Source of the DNA: Polyangium sp. 15x6
GTDB lineage: Bacteria; Myxococcota_A; Polyangia; Polyangiales; Polyangiaceae
Assembly (NCBI RefSeq): GCF_029960785.1
Contig: NZ_JASBQE010000058.1
Span: 1 to 64,000 of the forward strand
Length of the DNA: 64,000 nt
Direction of reading: 5' to 3'
Shown here: in pieces, positions 52,344-60,658 of the stretch
Layout of the letters: each line of letters starts with the position of its first letter
Position numbering within the stretch: position 1 is the stretch's first letter
Made by a program: the position numbers and the translations under genes
The notes under the pieces: model-generated
The model's input: only the letters and a program-made list of their open reading frames with translations
Databases searched by the model: none
Told to the model about the DNA's origin: nothing

Positions 52344-52577
52344 ACCGCCTCGACCCGATCCGAGACCGCCTCGACCCGGTCGGCGACCGCCTCGACCCGG
52401 TCGTTCGACCCCCTCGAACCGGTCGGCGACCGCCTCGACCCGATCGTTCGACCCCCTCGAACCGGTCGGCGACCGCCTCGACCCGGTCGATCGACCTCCT
52501 CGACCCGATCGGCGACCTCCTCGACCCGATCGGCGACCGCCTCGACCCGGTCGCCGACCGCCTCGACCCGATTGATG
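52344..52577. repeat. 11-unit 21/22-bp minisatellite
   Basis: Eleven consecutive units of the type ACCGCCTCGACCCGGTCGGC plus one base. Eight are 21 bp and three (units 3, 5 and 7) are 22 bp. On the minus strand the 21-bp units encode the heptad ADRVEAV/ADRVEEV, which would be a coiled coil; each 22-bp unit shifts the frame by one and after three shifts the heptad frame returns (NDRVEAVADRVEAV). This is either a decayed coiled-coil gene or a non-coding repeat. Confidence 0.85.
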
Positions 52578-52746
52578 AGACAGCAAGTTTCCGTCTGCAT
52601 CGACTTTCGTGCGCGCGCGTTCAACCTGCGCGCATCGATTTCGCAGCTCGATGAACCCCAGCGCCCCTTCGAGGATCGCAATGGCCCCGCGCCGCGATGC
52701 GTTTTTCTCGGGTGTCATGGTCCTGAAGAGGGATCCGGAGAATGCC

Positions 52747-53256
52747 ATGCCCATCCTTCCCGTCCCCGTCGGCTCGCTCGTGCTCGATTGTTCGAAGCAC
52801 GCTTCGTTTCTCATCGATCTCCCGCATCGCGCCCTGCGCGGCCTGCTCGTCGAGCGCCCCGGATTCTCCGAGGCGGTCTCGGAGGTCGTCGCCAATCAGG
52901 CCAGCGTCGGGCCCAAGGCCGGCGTCACGCAGGACGACATCGACGCGATCCTGGTCGACAATGCCCACATCGCCGATATCGACGCGGTCCTGCCCGCCGC
53001 CCGCAAGCTCGTCGAGCTGCTCGAAGAGAGCCGCGCGCATTACGACGACGACAGACAACGCAGGATCCACGCGATCGCGAACCTGATCGAGGGCCGCGCG
53101 CGCACGACGGGGATCGCCGAGCTGCTCGCGAAATACGACAAGACCCGCGCGTACCGCTCGGCCACCGGCGTGAAGGGCGCCAAGACGCGCAGGGCCAAGA
53201 AGAAGAAGGCGGAGAGCACCTCCCCCGCGCCCTCGAGCCCGGCCGATTCCCGATAA
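52747..53256 (+). CDS. Conserved-looking cytosolic protein with basic tail
   Basis: A 169-residue protein beginning MPILPVPVGSLVLDCSKH, with GGAG 6-9 nt upstream of the ATG. Mostly helical, with a Lys/Arg-rich C-terminus (GAKTRRAKKKKAES) that may bind nucleic acid. No membrane segment. I do not recognise a family; codon use is like the neighbours, so it is likely real. Confidence 0.7.
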   Translation: MPILPVPVGSLVLDCSKHASFLIDLPHRALRGLLVERPGFSEAVSEVVANQASVGPKAGVTQDDIDAILVDNAHIADIDAVLPAARKLVELLEESRAHYDDDRQRRIHAIANLIEGRARTTGIAELLAKYDKTRAYRSATGVKGAKTRRAKKKKAESTSPAPSSPADSR

Positions 53257-53352
53257 ACGTTGGCTGCCCCGCCTCCCTCCCGCCTCACCCGGCCCTCGGG
53301 CCGGGTGTTTGGCCTTCCAAATCGAAGCCTTCCCCTCCCGGCGAGCGCCGAG

Positions 53353-53358
53353 TATCCT
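53353..53358 (+). promoter_or_regulatory. Putative -10 box of Nudix gene
   Basis: TATCCT ending 6 nt before the GTG at 53365; no Shine-Dalgarno sequence between. Fits a leaderless transcript. Confidence 0.45.
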
Positions 53359-53364
53359 GCACGG

Positions 53365-53835
53365 GTGTCCCGCAGGCCCATCCCTACCTGGTTCTTCGCG
53401 ATGGTCGTCGTGCGGCGTGGTGACGAGTACCTGCTCGTGCACGAGCGCGGGCACGGGCAAACGTGGTACCTGCCCGGCGGGCGCGTGGAGCCGGGCGAGC
53501 GGATCGTCGACGCCGCGGTGCGCGAGACGCTCGAAGAGGCCGGCGTGCGCGCGGCGATCCAGGGCGTCCTGCGCGTCGAGCACTCGCCGCACCCGAGCGG
53601 GACGGCGCGCTGCCGCGTGTTTTTCCTGGCGAAGCCCGACGGCGACCCGACCCCGAAGAGCGAGGCCGACGAGCACTCCCTCGGCGCCCGCTGGGTGAAG
53701 CTCGACGAGCTCGCCGGTCTGCCCCTGCGCGGCGAGGAGGCCCGCGAGATCCTGAATGCGGTCGCCGCGGGCGCCCCCTCGTATCCGCTCTCCGTGCTCA
53801 CGTACGAGGGCGCCTCGTGGTCGCCTCGACGTTAA
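53365..53835 (+). CDS. Nudix hydrolase
   Basis: A 156-residue protein with a complete Nudix box (GGRVEPGERIVDAAVRETLE then EAGV, about residues 38-61). It hydrolyses a nucleoside diphosphate linked to another moiety; no substrate-specificity motif is recognised. Start at GTG 53365, supported by homology beginning at VSRRPIPTWFFAMVVVRRG and by a TATCCT box 6 nt before. Convergent with the lipoprotein gene (10 bp). Confidence 0.88.
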   Translation: MSRRPIPTWFFAMVVVRRGDEYLLVHERGHGQTWYLPGGRVEPGERIVDAAVRETLEEAGVRAAIQGVLRVEHSPHPSGTARCRVFFLAKPDGDPTPKSEADEHSLGARWVKLDELAGLPLRGEEAREILNAVAAGAPSYPLSVLTYEGASWSPRR

Positions 53836-53845
53836 AAGCGATTGC

Positions 53846-54985
53846 TCATTTGCTGAGCTCGGCCGCCCGCGCGGCGACGGTCTTGTCCTTGTCGTTCTTG
53901 AACTTGGCGACGTAGGCCGGGCCGTCCTTGGGATCGCAGCCGATGACGGCCTCCATCGCGTAAGACCGCGTGTTTCCGTGGACGGTGGTGGCGTCCGTGA
54001 GGCGACGGGCGGCCTTGCTCCCCTTCTTGCGCTGGGCGGGCGTGAGGTCGCTCCGCTTGCAGACCTTTTGCAGCGCCATTCCCATCTCGAAGCTGACGTT
54101 TTTCTTCACGTCGACGGTGGAGAGGTCGTCGAGGAGCTCGTCCGTGAAGGACGCGCACTTGCTGATCGAGGCGATCCTCTCCGACGCGCGGCTCTTGACG
54201 AAATCGTCCTTGTCGGCGCGAAGGGCGTTGATGGCCTTGCAGGCTTCGTCGGGAAAGTGCGGGGCGAGGTCGCCGAGCGCATTCAGCCCGTAAGCGCGCC
54301 GGGAGGAGGACGCTTCTTTGCTGGCCTCGATCGCGTAGGCCACGACCTTGGGGTCACGATTCGTGCCGCCAAAGCCCACGGTGCGCAGGAACGCGTCCGT
54401 GTAATCCGATACCGGGTGCGCCTTGGCGATCGCGATCGCCCGATCGATTTTGCCCACCTTGACGAGGGGGAGGCCGCCGACGAACCGCCCGAACAGATCG
54501 ACGAGGTTCTCGTCGCGCTCCTTCTCGGCCGCGTCGAGCACGGCGTCCACCTGCGCGGCGTCGGCGGTGTCTTCGTTCAGCGTCTGGTTGAGCTTCTCGG
54601 CCGCGACGCGTCGCTCCTTGGGATCCTGGCTGCCGAGCATCTTCAAGAGCTCGGGGTTCGCCTTGCCATTCTCGAACGCTTGCTCGGCGTCGAGCCATTG
54701 CCGGAGGGCTTCGCAGTCGTCGAGCGAGCCGTTCTCGTCGGGGGTGCAGGCCATCGCGGCCTTGCGCAGCTCCGCGAAGCTCGGCTCCGGGGGCTCGGCA
54801 TCGCCTTCGCCCTCCTCGGAGGGAGGCGCTTCGGCCGCAGCTTCGCCCTCGGGCGCGGCCGTTTCGGATTTCGGGGCTGCTTTCGTGGTGTCGGCCGAGG
54901 CGGGCGGCGGCGTGGAAGCGCCGCAACCCGCGGCGAGCGCGGCGATCGAGAGAACGAGTGCGAGGGAGAACCGACCTTCGAGCAT
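53846..54985 (-). CDS. Lipoprotein with helical (HEAT-like) repeats
   Basis: A 379-residue lipoprotein (IAALAAGCGA). A long Ala/Glu/Pro-rich linker (about 25-68) leads to an all-helical domain with repeated two-helix units (DPKERRVAAEKL, DPKVVAYAIEASK, SRASERIASISK, HGNTRSYAMEAVIG), like HEAT or ARM repeats, and paired Cys that may form disulfides. Probably a periplasmic scaffold; partner unknown. Divergent from the acyl-CoA dehydrogenase gene by 63 bp. Confidence 0.78.
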   Translation of the reverse strand: MLEGRFSLALVLSIAALAAGCGASTPPPASADTTKAAPKSETAAPEGEAAAEAPPSEEGEGDAEPPEPSFAELRKAAMACTPDENGSLDDCEALRQWLDAEQAFENGKANPELLKMLGSQDPKERRVAAEKLNQTLNEDTADAAQVDAVLDAAEKERDENLVDLFGRFVGGLPLVKVGKIDRAIAIAKAHPVSDYTDAFLRTVGFGGTNRDPKVVAYAIEASKEASSSRRAYGLNALGDLAPHFPDEACKAINALRADKDDFVKSRASERIASISKCASFTDELLDDLSTVDVKKNVSFEMGMALQKVCKRSDLTPAQRKKGSKAARRLTDATTVHGNTRSYAMEAVIGCDPKDGPAYVAKFKNDKDKTVAARAAELSK

Positions 54986-55034
54986 GGCGGCGTCCCGTAG
55001 TCGATTCTACGTCACGCGGGAAGCCGATTCTGCG

Positions 55035-55040
55035 TATACT
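55035..55040 (+). promoter_or_regulatory. Putative -10 box of acyl-CoA dehydrogenase gene
   Basis: TATACT ending 8 nt before the ATG at 55049; identical hexamer and similar spacing to the box at 2444. Confidence 0.45.
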
Positions 55041-55048
55041 CCCGCGCG

Positions 55049-56743
55049 ATGGCGTTCTACCAAGCTCCCCCCGAGATCGGCAACCAGTACGACGACGACC
55101 GTGTTCTCCGCTCGTACTTGAAGCGTGTGTTCCCGTCCGACGTCCTCCGCGAGGCCGAGCCGAGCCTCCGCGAGATGGGCGAGCTCGCCGGCGGCGAGCT
55201 CTACCGGCTGCAGCTGGAGGACCGCCTGAACGAGCCCAAGCTGACGCAGTGGGACGCGTGGGGCCACCGGGTCGATCAGATCGAGGTGACGCAGCTCTGG
55301 AAGCGCGCCGCGCGGATCGCGAGCGAAAAAGGCGTGGTCGCGACGGCGTACGAAAAGCGGAGCGGTGACGTGTCCCGCGTGCACCAGTTTGCCCTGGTGT
55401 ACCTCTTCGATTCCTCGACCGACGTGTACACCTGCCCGCTCGCGATGACGGACGGCGCCGCCAAGACGCTGCTCACGCACCGCGACGTGCGCGACGAGAA
55501 CGATTTCGCGGCGAGGGCATTCGCGCGCCTGACGAGCCGTGATCCGTCGCAGGCCTGGACGAGCGGGCAATGGATGACCGAGCGGACCGGCGGGAGCGAC
55601 GTGGGGCTCTCCGAGACGGAGGCGCGCAAGGACGCGGAGGGGAACTATCGGCTCCATGGGACGAAATGGTTCACCTCGGCGACGACGTCGCAGATGGCGC
55701 TGACGCTCGGCCGGCCCGAGGGCAATCCGCCCGGCGGCCGTGGGCTCGCGCTGTTTTACGTGGAGGTCTTCGGGCCGGACGGGCGGATGAACGGGATCCA
55801 GGTCAATCGGCTGAAGGACAAACTCGGGACCCGGAAGGTGCCGACGGCCGAGCTGACGCTGGCGGGGGCCTTGGCCGTGCCGGTGAAGGGGCTCGCGGAC
55901 GGGATCCGGAACATCTCGCCGATGCTGAACGTGACGCGGACGTGGAATGCGGTCTGCGCGGCGGCGGGGATGCGGCGGGGCATTGCGCTCGCCCGCGATT
56001 ATGCGCGTCGCCGCGTGCAGTTCGGGGCGCCGCTCTCGGACAAGCCTTTGCACATCGACACGCTCGCCGATCTGTCGGCCGAGGCCGAGGGCGCGTTCCA
56101 TCTCGCGTTCCGCGCCGTCGAGCTGCTCGGGCGCGAGGAGGCGGGGACGATCACGGAGTCGGAGGCGCGCCTGCTCCGGCTCGTGACGCCGCTCGCGAAG
56201 CTGACGACGGGCAAGCAGGCGGTCACGGTGCTGAGCGAGGTGCTCGAATGCTTCGGCGGCGCCGGGTACGTGGAGGACACGGGGATCCCGCGCATCTATC
56301 GCGACGCGCAGGTCTTGCCGATCTGGGAGGGCACGACGAACGTGCTTTCGCTCGACACGCTGCGCGCCCTGCAAAAAGAGGGGCCGCTCGAGGATCTGCT
56401 CGCCGACATTCGAGCGCTCGTGTCCACGGCGTCGGACGAGGCGCTCCAGCGGGCGGGCGAGGGGGCGCTTTCGGCGGCGAGGCACGCGGCGCGGTGGCTC
56501 GCCGAGACGTTCCAGAAGGATCCGCTCGGGGTCGAGGCGGGCGCGCGGCGTTTCGCGCTGACGCTGGGTCGCGCCTACGAGCTCGCGCTGCTCGTGCGGC
56601 ACGCGTCGCACGCGCTCGCGCACGAGAATGACGGCCGCCCGCGGGCGGCGGCGCTGCGGTTTGCCACGCGCGGGGTGGATCTCGTGCGGGACGAGGACGA
56701 TCGCGCGCTCGCCGCCGCGCTCGCCAACGACGTCGCGTTCTGA
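55049..56743 (+). CDS. Acyl-CoA dehydrogenase, AidB-like
   Basis: A 564-residue flavoprotein, longer than ordinary acyl-CoA dehydrogenases (about 380) and of the AidB type. WMTERTGGSDVG (FAD-binding), GTKWFTSATTSQMAL, and LPIWEGTTNVLSLDTLR with the catalytic Glu. It could oxidise an acyl-CoA or act in alkylation protection. Followed 12 bp later by an acyl-CoA ligase gene, so it probably acts on that ligase's product. No ribosome-binding site; a TATACT box is close to the ATG. Confidence 0.9.
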   Translation: MAFYQAPPEIGNQYDDDRVLRSYLKRVFPSDVLREAEPSLREMGELAGGELYRLQLEDRLNEPKLTQWDAWGHRVDQIEVTQLWKRAARIASEKGVVATAYEKRSGDVSRVHQFALVYLFDSSTDVYTCPLAMTDGAAKTLLTHRDVRDENDFAARAFARLTSRDPSQAWTSGQWMTERTGGSDVGLSETEARKDAEGNYRLHGTKWFTSATTSQMALTLGRPEGNPPGGRGLALFYVEVFGPDGRMNGIQVNRLKDKLGTRKVPTAELTLAGALAVPVKGLADGIRNISPMLNVTRTWNAVCAAAGMRRGIALARDYARRRVQFGAPLSDKPLHIDTLADLSAEAEGAFHLAFRAVELLGREEAGTITESEARLLRLVTPLAKLTTGKQAVTVLSEVLECFGGAGYVEDTGIPRIYRDAQVLPIWEGTTNVLSLDTLRALQKEGPLEDLLADIRALVSTASDEALQRAGEGALSAARHAARWLAETFQKDPLGVEAGARRFALTLGRAYELALLVRHASHALAHENDGRPRAAALRFATRGVDLVRDEDDRALAAALANDVAF

Positions 56744-56755
56744 CGGGGAGATGTC

Positions 56756-58582
56756 ATGACGACCGCCGCCCGCCTCGAATTCGCGCCGCCGGAGGTCGTC
56801 GTGACGAGCCTCCCGGGCGGTGGCATGATCCTGCGCTCGCCGAGGCCGCTCCCTGCGTATCCGCGGCACCTCGGCGAGGTGCTTTACGCCTGGGCGGACC
56901 AGGCGCCGGATCGGGTGTTTCTGGCCGAACGGGAGGCGTCCGGGGACGTGCGTCGGGTGACGTACGGCGAGGCGGCGGCGGTCGCGGCATCGATCGGCGA
57001 GGCGCTTGCGCGGCGGGATCTCTCCGCCGCGCGGCCGATCGTGATCCTGAGCGAGAATGGCATCGATCACGCGCTGCTCGCGCTCGGGGCGATGCTCGTG
57101 GGCGTGCCCGTGTGCCCGGTTTCGCCGGCGTATGCGCTGCTCTCGCGTGATTTCGAAAAACTGCGGTACATCCTCGGCCTCGCGAAGCCGGGCCTCGTCT
57201 ATGCGCGGGACGAGGGGCGGTTTGGCCGGGCGCTCGGGGCGCTCGACCTCGGGGGCGCGGAGGTCGTGGTGTCCGAGGGCGGCTCGTCGGCGACGCATTT
57301 CGACGAGCTTTGCCGCGAGCTGCCGGGCGAGCGCGCGGGGCGCGCCATGGAGATGGTTGGGCCCGACACGGTCGCGAAGGTCCTGTTCACCTCGGGATCG
57401 ACGGGCGAGCCGAAGGGGGTGCTCAACACGCACCGGATGCTCTGCTCGAATCAGCAGGCGATCGTGGAGGTCTGGCCTTTCTTGCGCAAGAGGCCGCCGG
57501 TCGTCGTGGATTGGCTGCCCTGGAGCCATACGTTCGGGGGCAATCACAACTTCAACATGGTGCTGTTCCACGGCGGCACGCTCTTCATCGACGAGGGCCG
57601 CCCGATGCCCGAGCTCGTCGAGAAGACCATACGCAACCTGCGCGAGGTCGCGCCGACGCTGTATTTCAACGTGCCGCGCGGGTTCGACGCGATTCTGCCG
57701 TACCTCGAAAACGACGCCGGGCTGCGGGACCATTTCTTCCGGGAGCTCGACCTGCTCTTTTACGCGGCCGCCGCGCTGCCGCAGAGCACGTGGAAGCGGC
57801 TCGAAGAGGTGAGCCAAAAGGCGCGGGGCGAGCGCGTCACGATGGTCTCGGCCTGGGGATCGACGGAGACGTCGCCGATGGTGACGACGGTGCATTTTCC
57901 GATCGATCGCGCGGGCGTGATCGGTCTTCCCGCGCCCGGCTGCGAGCTCAAGATGGTGCCGAACGGCAGCAAGCTGGAGATGCGCGTGCGCGGGCCGAAC
58001 GTGACGCCCGGCTATTTCGGCCGCGAGGACCTCACGCGCGCAGCCTTCGACGAGGAAGGGTTTTACAAGATCGGCGACGCCGGCAAGCTCGCGGATCCGG
58101 GGGATCCGTCGAAAGGCGTCGTCTTCGATGGTCGCGTGGCCGAGGATTTCAAGCTGACGAGCGCGACGTGGGTGCACGTGGGTCAGGTGCGGATCACGGC
58201 GATCGCCGCGGCGGCGCCCGTGATCCAGGACGCGGTGGTGGCGGGGCACGATCGGGACGAGATCGGCCTGCTCGTCTTCCCGAGCCTCGTCGGGTGTCGT
58301 TCGCTTTGCCCCGACGCGAAGGAGGAGCCGCTCGCATCCCTCGTCGAGCGGCCGGAGGTCCTTTCGCACCTCGTGGCGGGCCTCCGCGCGTACAACGAGG
58401 CGCACCCCGGGAGCAGCACGCGAATCGCCCGGGTGATGTTCCTGGTCGAGCCGCCGAGCATCGACGCCGGCGAGATCACGGACAAGGGGTACATCAACCA
58501 GCGCGCGGTCCTCACGCGCCGCGCAGGCCTGGTCGATGCGCTCTACCGCGACGGCGAGCCGGGCGTGATCGTGATTCGTTGA
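56756..58582 (+). CDS. Adenylate-forming ligase, feruloyl-CoA-synthase-like
   Basis: A 608-residue ANL enzyme: FTSGSTGEPKGVLNTHRML (P-loop), WLPWSHTFGGNHNFN, AWGSTETSPM (adenine-binding) and FYKIGDAGKLA. The HTFGGNHN motif is typical of feruloyl-CoA synthases, which activate hydroxycinnamic acids. The C-terminal domain lacks a clear conserved Lys segment but looks complete. AGGGGAGAT precedes the ATG, 12 bp after the acyl-CoA dehydrogenase gene; together they may degrade aromatic or fatty acids. Confidence 0.88.
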   Translation: MTTAARLEFAPPEVVVTSLPGGGMILRSPRPLPAYPRHLGEVLYAWADQAPDRVFLAEREASGDVRRVTYGEAAAVAASIGEALARRDLSAARPIVILSENGIDHALLALGAMLVGVPVCPVSPAYALLSRDFEKLRYILGLAKPGLVYARDEGRFGRALGALDLGGAEVVVSEGGSSATHFDELCRELPGERAGRAMEMVGPDTVAKVLFTSGSTGEPKGVLNTHRMLCSNQQAIVEVWPFLRKRPPVVVDWLPWSHTFGGNHNFNMVLFHGGTLFIDEGRPMPELVEKTIRNLREVAPTLYFNVPRGFDAILPYLENDAGLRDHFFRELDLLFYAAAALPQSTWKRLEEVSQKARGERVTMVSAWGSTETSPMVTTVHFPIDRAGVIGLPAPGCELKMVPNGSKLEMRVRGPNVTPGYFGREDLTRAAFDEEGFYKIGDAGKLADPGDPSKGVVFDGRVAEDFKLTSATWVHVGQVRITAIAAAAPVIQDAVVAGHDRDEIGLLVFPSLVGCRSLCPDAKEEPLASLVERPEVLSHLVAGLRAYNEAHPGSSTRIARVMFLVEPPSIDAGEITDKGYINQRAVLTRRAGLVDALYRDGEPGVIVIR

Positions 58583-58656
58583 CGGTTCGTGACGCAAGGT
58601 GTCACGTGTCGCGCGCACGTTTTTGGATCCCGTCGTTCGCGAGGGGGATTATGATG

Positions 58657-58682
58657 CCGGGCTCACGAAGAAGGGAGCCCGG
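58657..58682 (+). promoter_or_regulatory. Dyad covering the ribosome-binding site
   Basis: 8-bp perfect arms CCGGGCTC (58657-58664) and GAGCCCGG (58675-58682) with a 10-nt loop; the AAGGGAG Shine-Dalgarno of the ATG at 58686 lies in the loop and right arm. A TATGAT box at 58650-58655 would start transcription within the left arm, so it may be an operator rather than an mRNA hairpin. Confidence 0.4.
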
Positions 58683-58685
58683 ATC

Positions 58686-59012
58686 ATGTACGTTGCGCGC
58701 TGGCAGTTCACGACCCGGTTTGGTCGCAGGGACGAGTGTCTCAAGGTGCTGCGGAAGTGGTACGTCGACGTGGCACAACGCGTCGGCTGGCGGTCGCTGC
58801 GTGTCCTCTCCGGCAGCATCGGGGGGCCCGAGTCGCAGATCGAGCTGGAAGTGCAGATCGATAACGTGGACGACCTCGAAGCCGCGTGGCGCGATATGGC
58901 CGCCGTGCCGTACCACGCGGAGTACCAGAAGCAGCTCGCCGAGGTGATCGTGGACGGCACCGAGCGCTGGACGATCCACCGCGTGGCAGACATGACGCCA
59001 GCGGAGAGCTGA
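58686..59012 (+). CDS. Small dimeric-barrel-like protein
   Basis: A 108-residue protein with the beta-alpha-beta-beta pattern of ABM/NIPSNAP-type ferredoxin-like dimers (MYVARWQFTTRFGRRDECLK at the start, then IELEVQIDNVDDLEAAWRDM). Its start at 58686 follows AAGGGAG. It lies 103 bp after the ligase gene and has its own dyad and -10-like box. Function unknown; relatives act as small mono-oxygenases or binding proteins. Confidence 0.7.
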   Translation: MYVARWQFTTRFGRRDECLKVLRKWYVDVAQRVGWRSLRVLSGSIGGPESQIELEVQIDNVDDLEAAWRDMAAVPYHAEYQKQLAEVIVDGTERWTIHRVADMTPAES

Positions 59013-59039
59013 GGAGGGTTAGGCGACGCGCCTCGGGTT

Positions 59040-60596
59040 CTACGCCCGCAGCACCCACGCCGCCCGTCCCTTCGCCGTCGACCTCTGCTCGAGCTTCACG
59101 CGTTCTCCCGCGGCCCGCTTGCCACGGCGATCGAACAGCACCACCGTGCCGCTCGCGAGCCCTTCCGCGTCGAGCACGTCCTCCAAAAACCCCACGGCGC
59201 GTGCTTTGGCGCCCGATTCTCCTTTGCGCCGCGAGACCAGGACGAACGCCTCGTGTTGCTCGTCCCCGCCCGCGAGCACGACGCGCAGCACGACGTCGAT
59301 CCGGCCGCGCGAGCCGCCCCAGCGGACGTCGACCCGGCCGCGGGGCTCGATCATTCGGTACAGATAGCCCAGGAAGACGAGCTCGGGCGCGACCGCCTCG
59401 TAAGCCGCGTTCGCGACGAGGGTGCGAGCGTGTGTCTTGTAAAACACCGCGAAGGCGTGGAGGAGCGCCTCGACGTCGAGCGCGCCGTCTGTCGTGTAAA
59501 ACCGCGCCGGGTCGTCCGTGATGGCGCGCCCGACGCTCGAGGCGAGCAGGCGCGGGACGAGCGCGCGGTGGATGCCGCTCTCGATACGCGCAGGGTCGTC
59601 CTCGGCGAGCAGGCCGAGGTCGCGCGCGTGCCGGATGTCGTCGTCGAGGGCCCGCGCGACGAGCGCCGTGCCCGCGAGGAGGGGCTCGACGACGCGGCGG
59701 ACGCGTGGTTCGGCGAGGCGCGCAGCGAGGGCGTCGATCGGGGTCACGCGGTGATCGACGAGGTGATGGATGGCCGCGCGGACGTGCGGTTCGCGAATGG
59801 CTTCGGCGCGCGGGACGGTCGTCACGAGCTCGCGGCCGAGGGCCTGCACGAGGAAAGGATGGCCCGCCGTCGCCTCCCGCGCGGCCCGGATCGCGTCCTT
59901 CTCGAAGGTTTGTCCCGTTTCGTGGGTGTGCTGCGCATACAGCGCGCGAATCTCGTCCTCGGTGAAGGTTCGAAGCGGTTCGGGCGATAGCGCGGTCTCG
60001 AAGGGGCCCGTGAGGCCCGGACGAACCGGCGCGTCGCCCGCCGCCCGGAAGGGTTCGAGGCGGAGGTCGAGCTGGCCGGCGAGGACGATCGACCACGGAA
60101 AGGCCGCAGGGCGGCGCGGAAAGCCGATCTCGAGCTGGCGCAGGACCGTCCGGAGCGCGGCGCCGTGCAGCGTGTCCGCGCCGTCGAAGAAGAGGACGAG
60201 CGGGCGAGGACAAACCCGCGCCCAGGCCGAGAGCGCCGCCCAGATCCGCGTGCCGTCCGCCGAGGCGGGCAGCGGCGGCGGGCGCAGCTCGGGCGGCAAA
60301 TCGTGCTCCGCGGAGAGGCGGATCGAGGCGAGCAATGCCTCTTCGGCGCGCGCGACGTCGTTCCCGAGAGGCTCGCCGACCTCGGCGGAGGTCACGAGCG
60401 CGGCATACCGACCCGACGCCAGGAGCTCGGCGGCGAGGGCGCGCAAGCTCGTGGTCTTGCCCGTGCGTCGCGGCGCGCGCACCAGGAAGTACGCGCCTTC
60501 GTCGACGAGGCCGAGGCCCTCGGCGAGCCGCGGCGCCGCGGGAAGGTGATGGTGGCGCGCGGGATCACAAGGCCCCTCGGTGCTGAAGGTGCGCAT
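59040..60596 (-). CDS. AAA_35-type ATPase with degenerate nuclease-like C-terminus
   Basis: A 518-residue protein. Opening MRTFSTEGPCDPARHHHLP and a P-loop FLVRAPRRTGKTTSL (about 42-56), Walker B LVLFFDGAD, and a helical lid region match the AAA_35 family. The C-terminal 120 residues (GRIDVVLRVVLAGG then EAFVLVSRRKG) resemble the PD-(D/E)xK domain of DUF1703-type ATPases, with the Asp present but the E/DxK replaced by SRRK. Such proteins are patchily spread and of unknown function. Downstream of Pit by 62 bp. Confidence 0.82.
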   Translation of the reverse strand: MRTFSTEGPCDPARHHHLPAAPRLAEGLGLVDEGAYFLVRAPRRTGKTTSLRALAAELLASGRYAALVTSAEVGEPLGNDVARAEEALLASIRLSAEHDLPPELRPPPLPASADGTRIWAALSAWARVCPRPLVLFFDGADTLHGAALRTVLRQLEIGFPRRPAAFPWSIVLAGQLDLRLEPFRAAGDAPVRPGLTGPFETALSPEPLRTFTEDEIRALYAQHTHETGQTFEKDAIRAAREATAGHPFLVQALGRELVTTVPRAEAIREPHVRAAIHHLVDHRVTPIDALAARLAEPRVRRVVEPLLAGTALVARALDDDIRHARDLGLLAEDDPARIESGIHRALVPRLLASSVGRAITDDPARFYTTDGALDVEALLHAFAVFYKTHARTLVANAAYEAVAPELVFLGYLYRMIEPRGRVDVRWGGSRGRIDVVLRVVLAGGDEQHEAFVLVSRRKGESGAKARAVGFLEDVLDAEGLASGTVVLFDRRGKRAAGERVKLEQRSTAKGRAAWVLRA

Positions 60597-60658
60597 GGGC
60601 GAGGCGCAGGATATCGAAGGCGGCCCTCTCCGAGAAGCCTCGGGGCCCGGGCGGATCG

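Larger units (their letters stand above)
52258..52746. other. Non-coding gap with minisatellite
   Basis: 489 bp between the divergent Rrf2 gene and the gene at 52747. It holds the promoter/dyad at 52264-52294, the 11-unit tandem repeat at 52344-52577, and about 170 bp without further structure that I can see. Confidence 0.6.

Noticed and set aside
52344..52577. CRISPR array
   Set aside because: The units are contiguous 21/22-bp repeats without variable spacers, and no cas genes are present.
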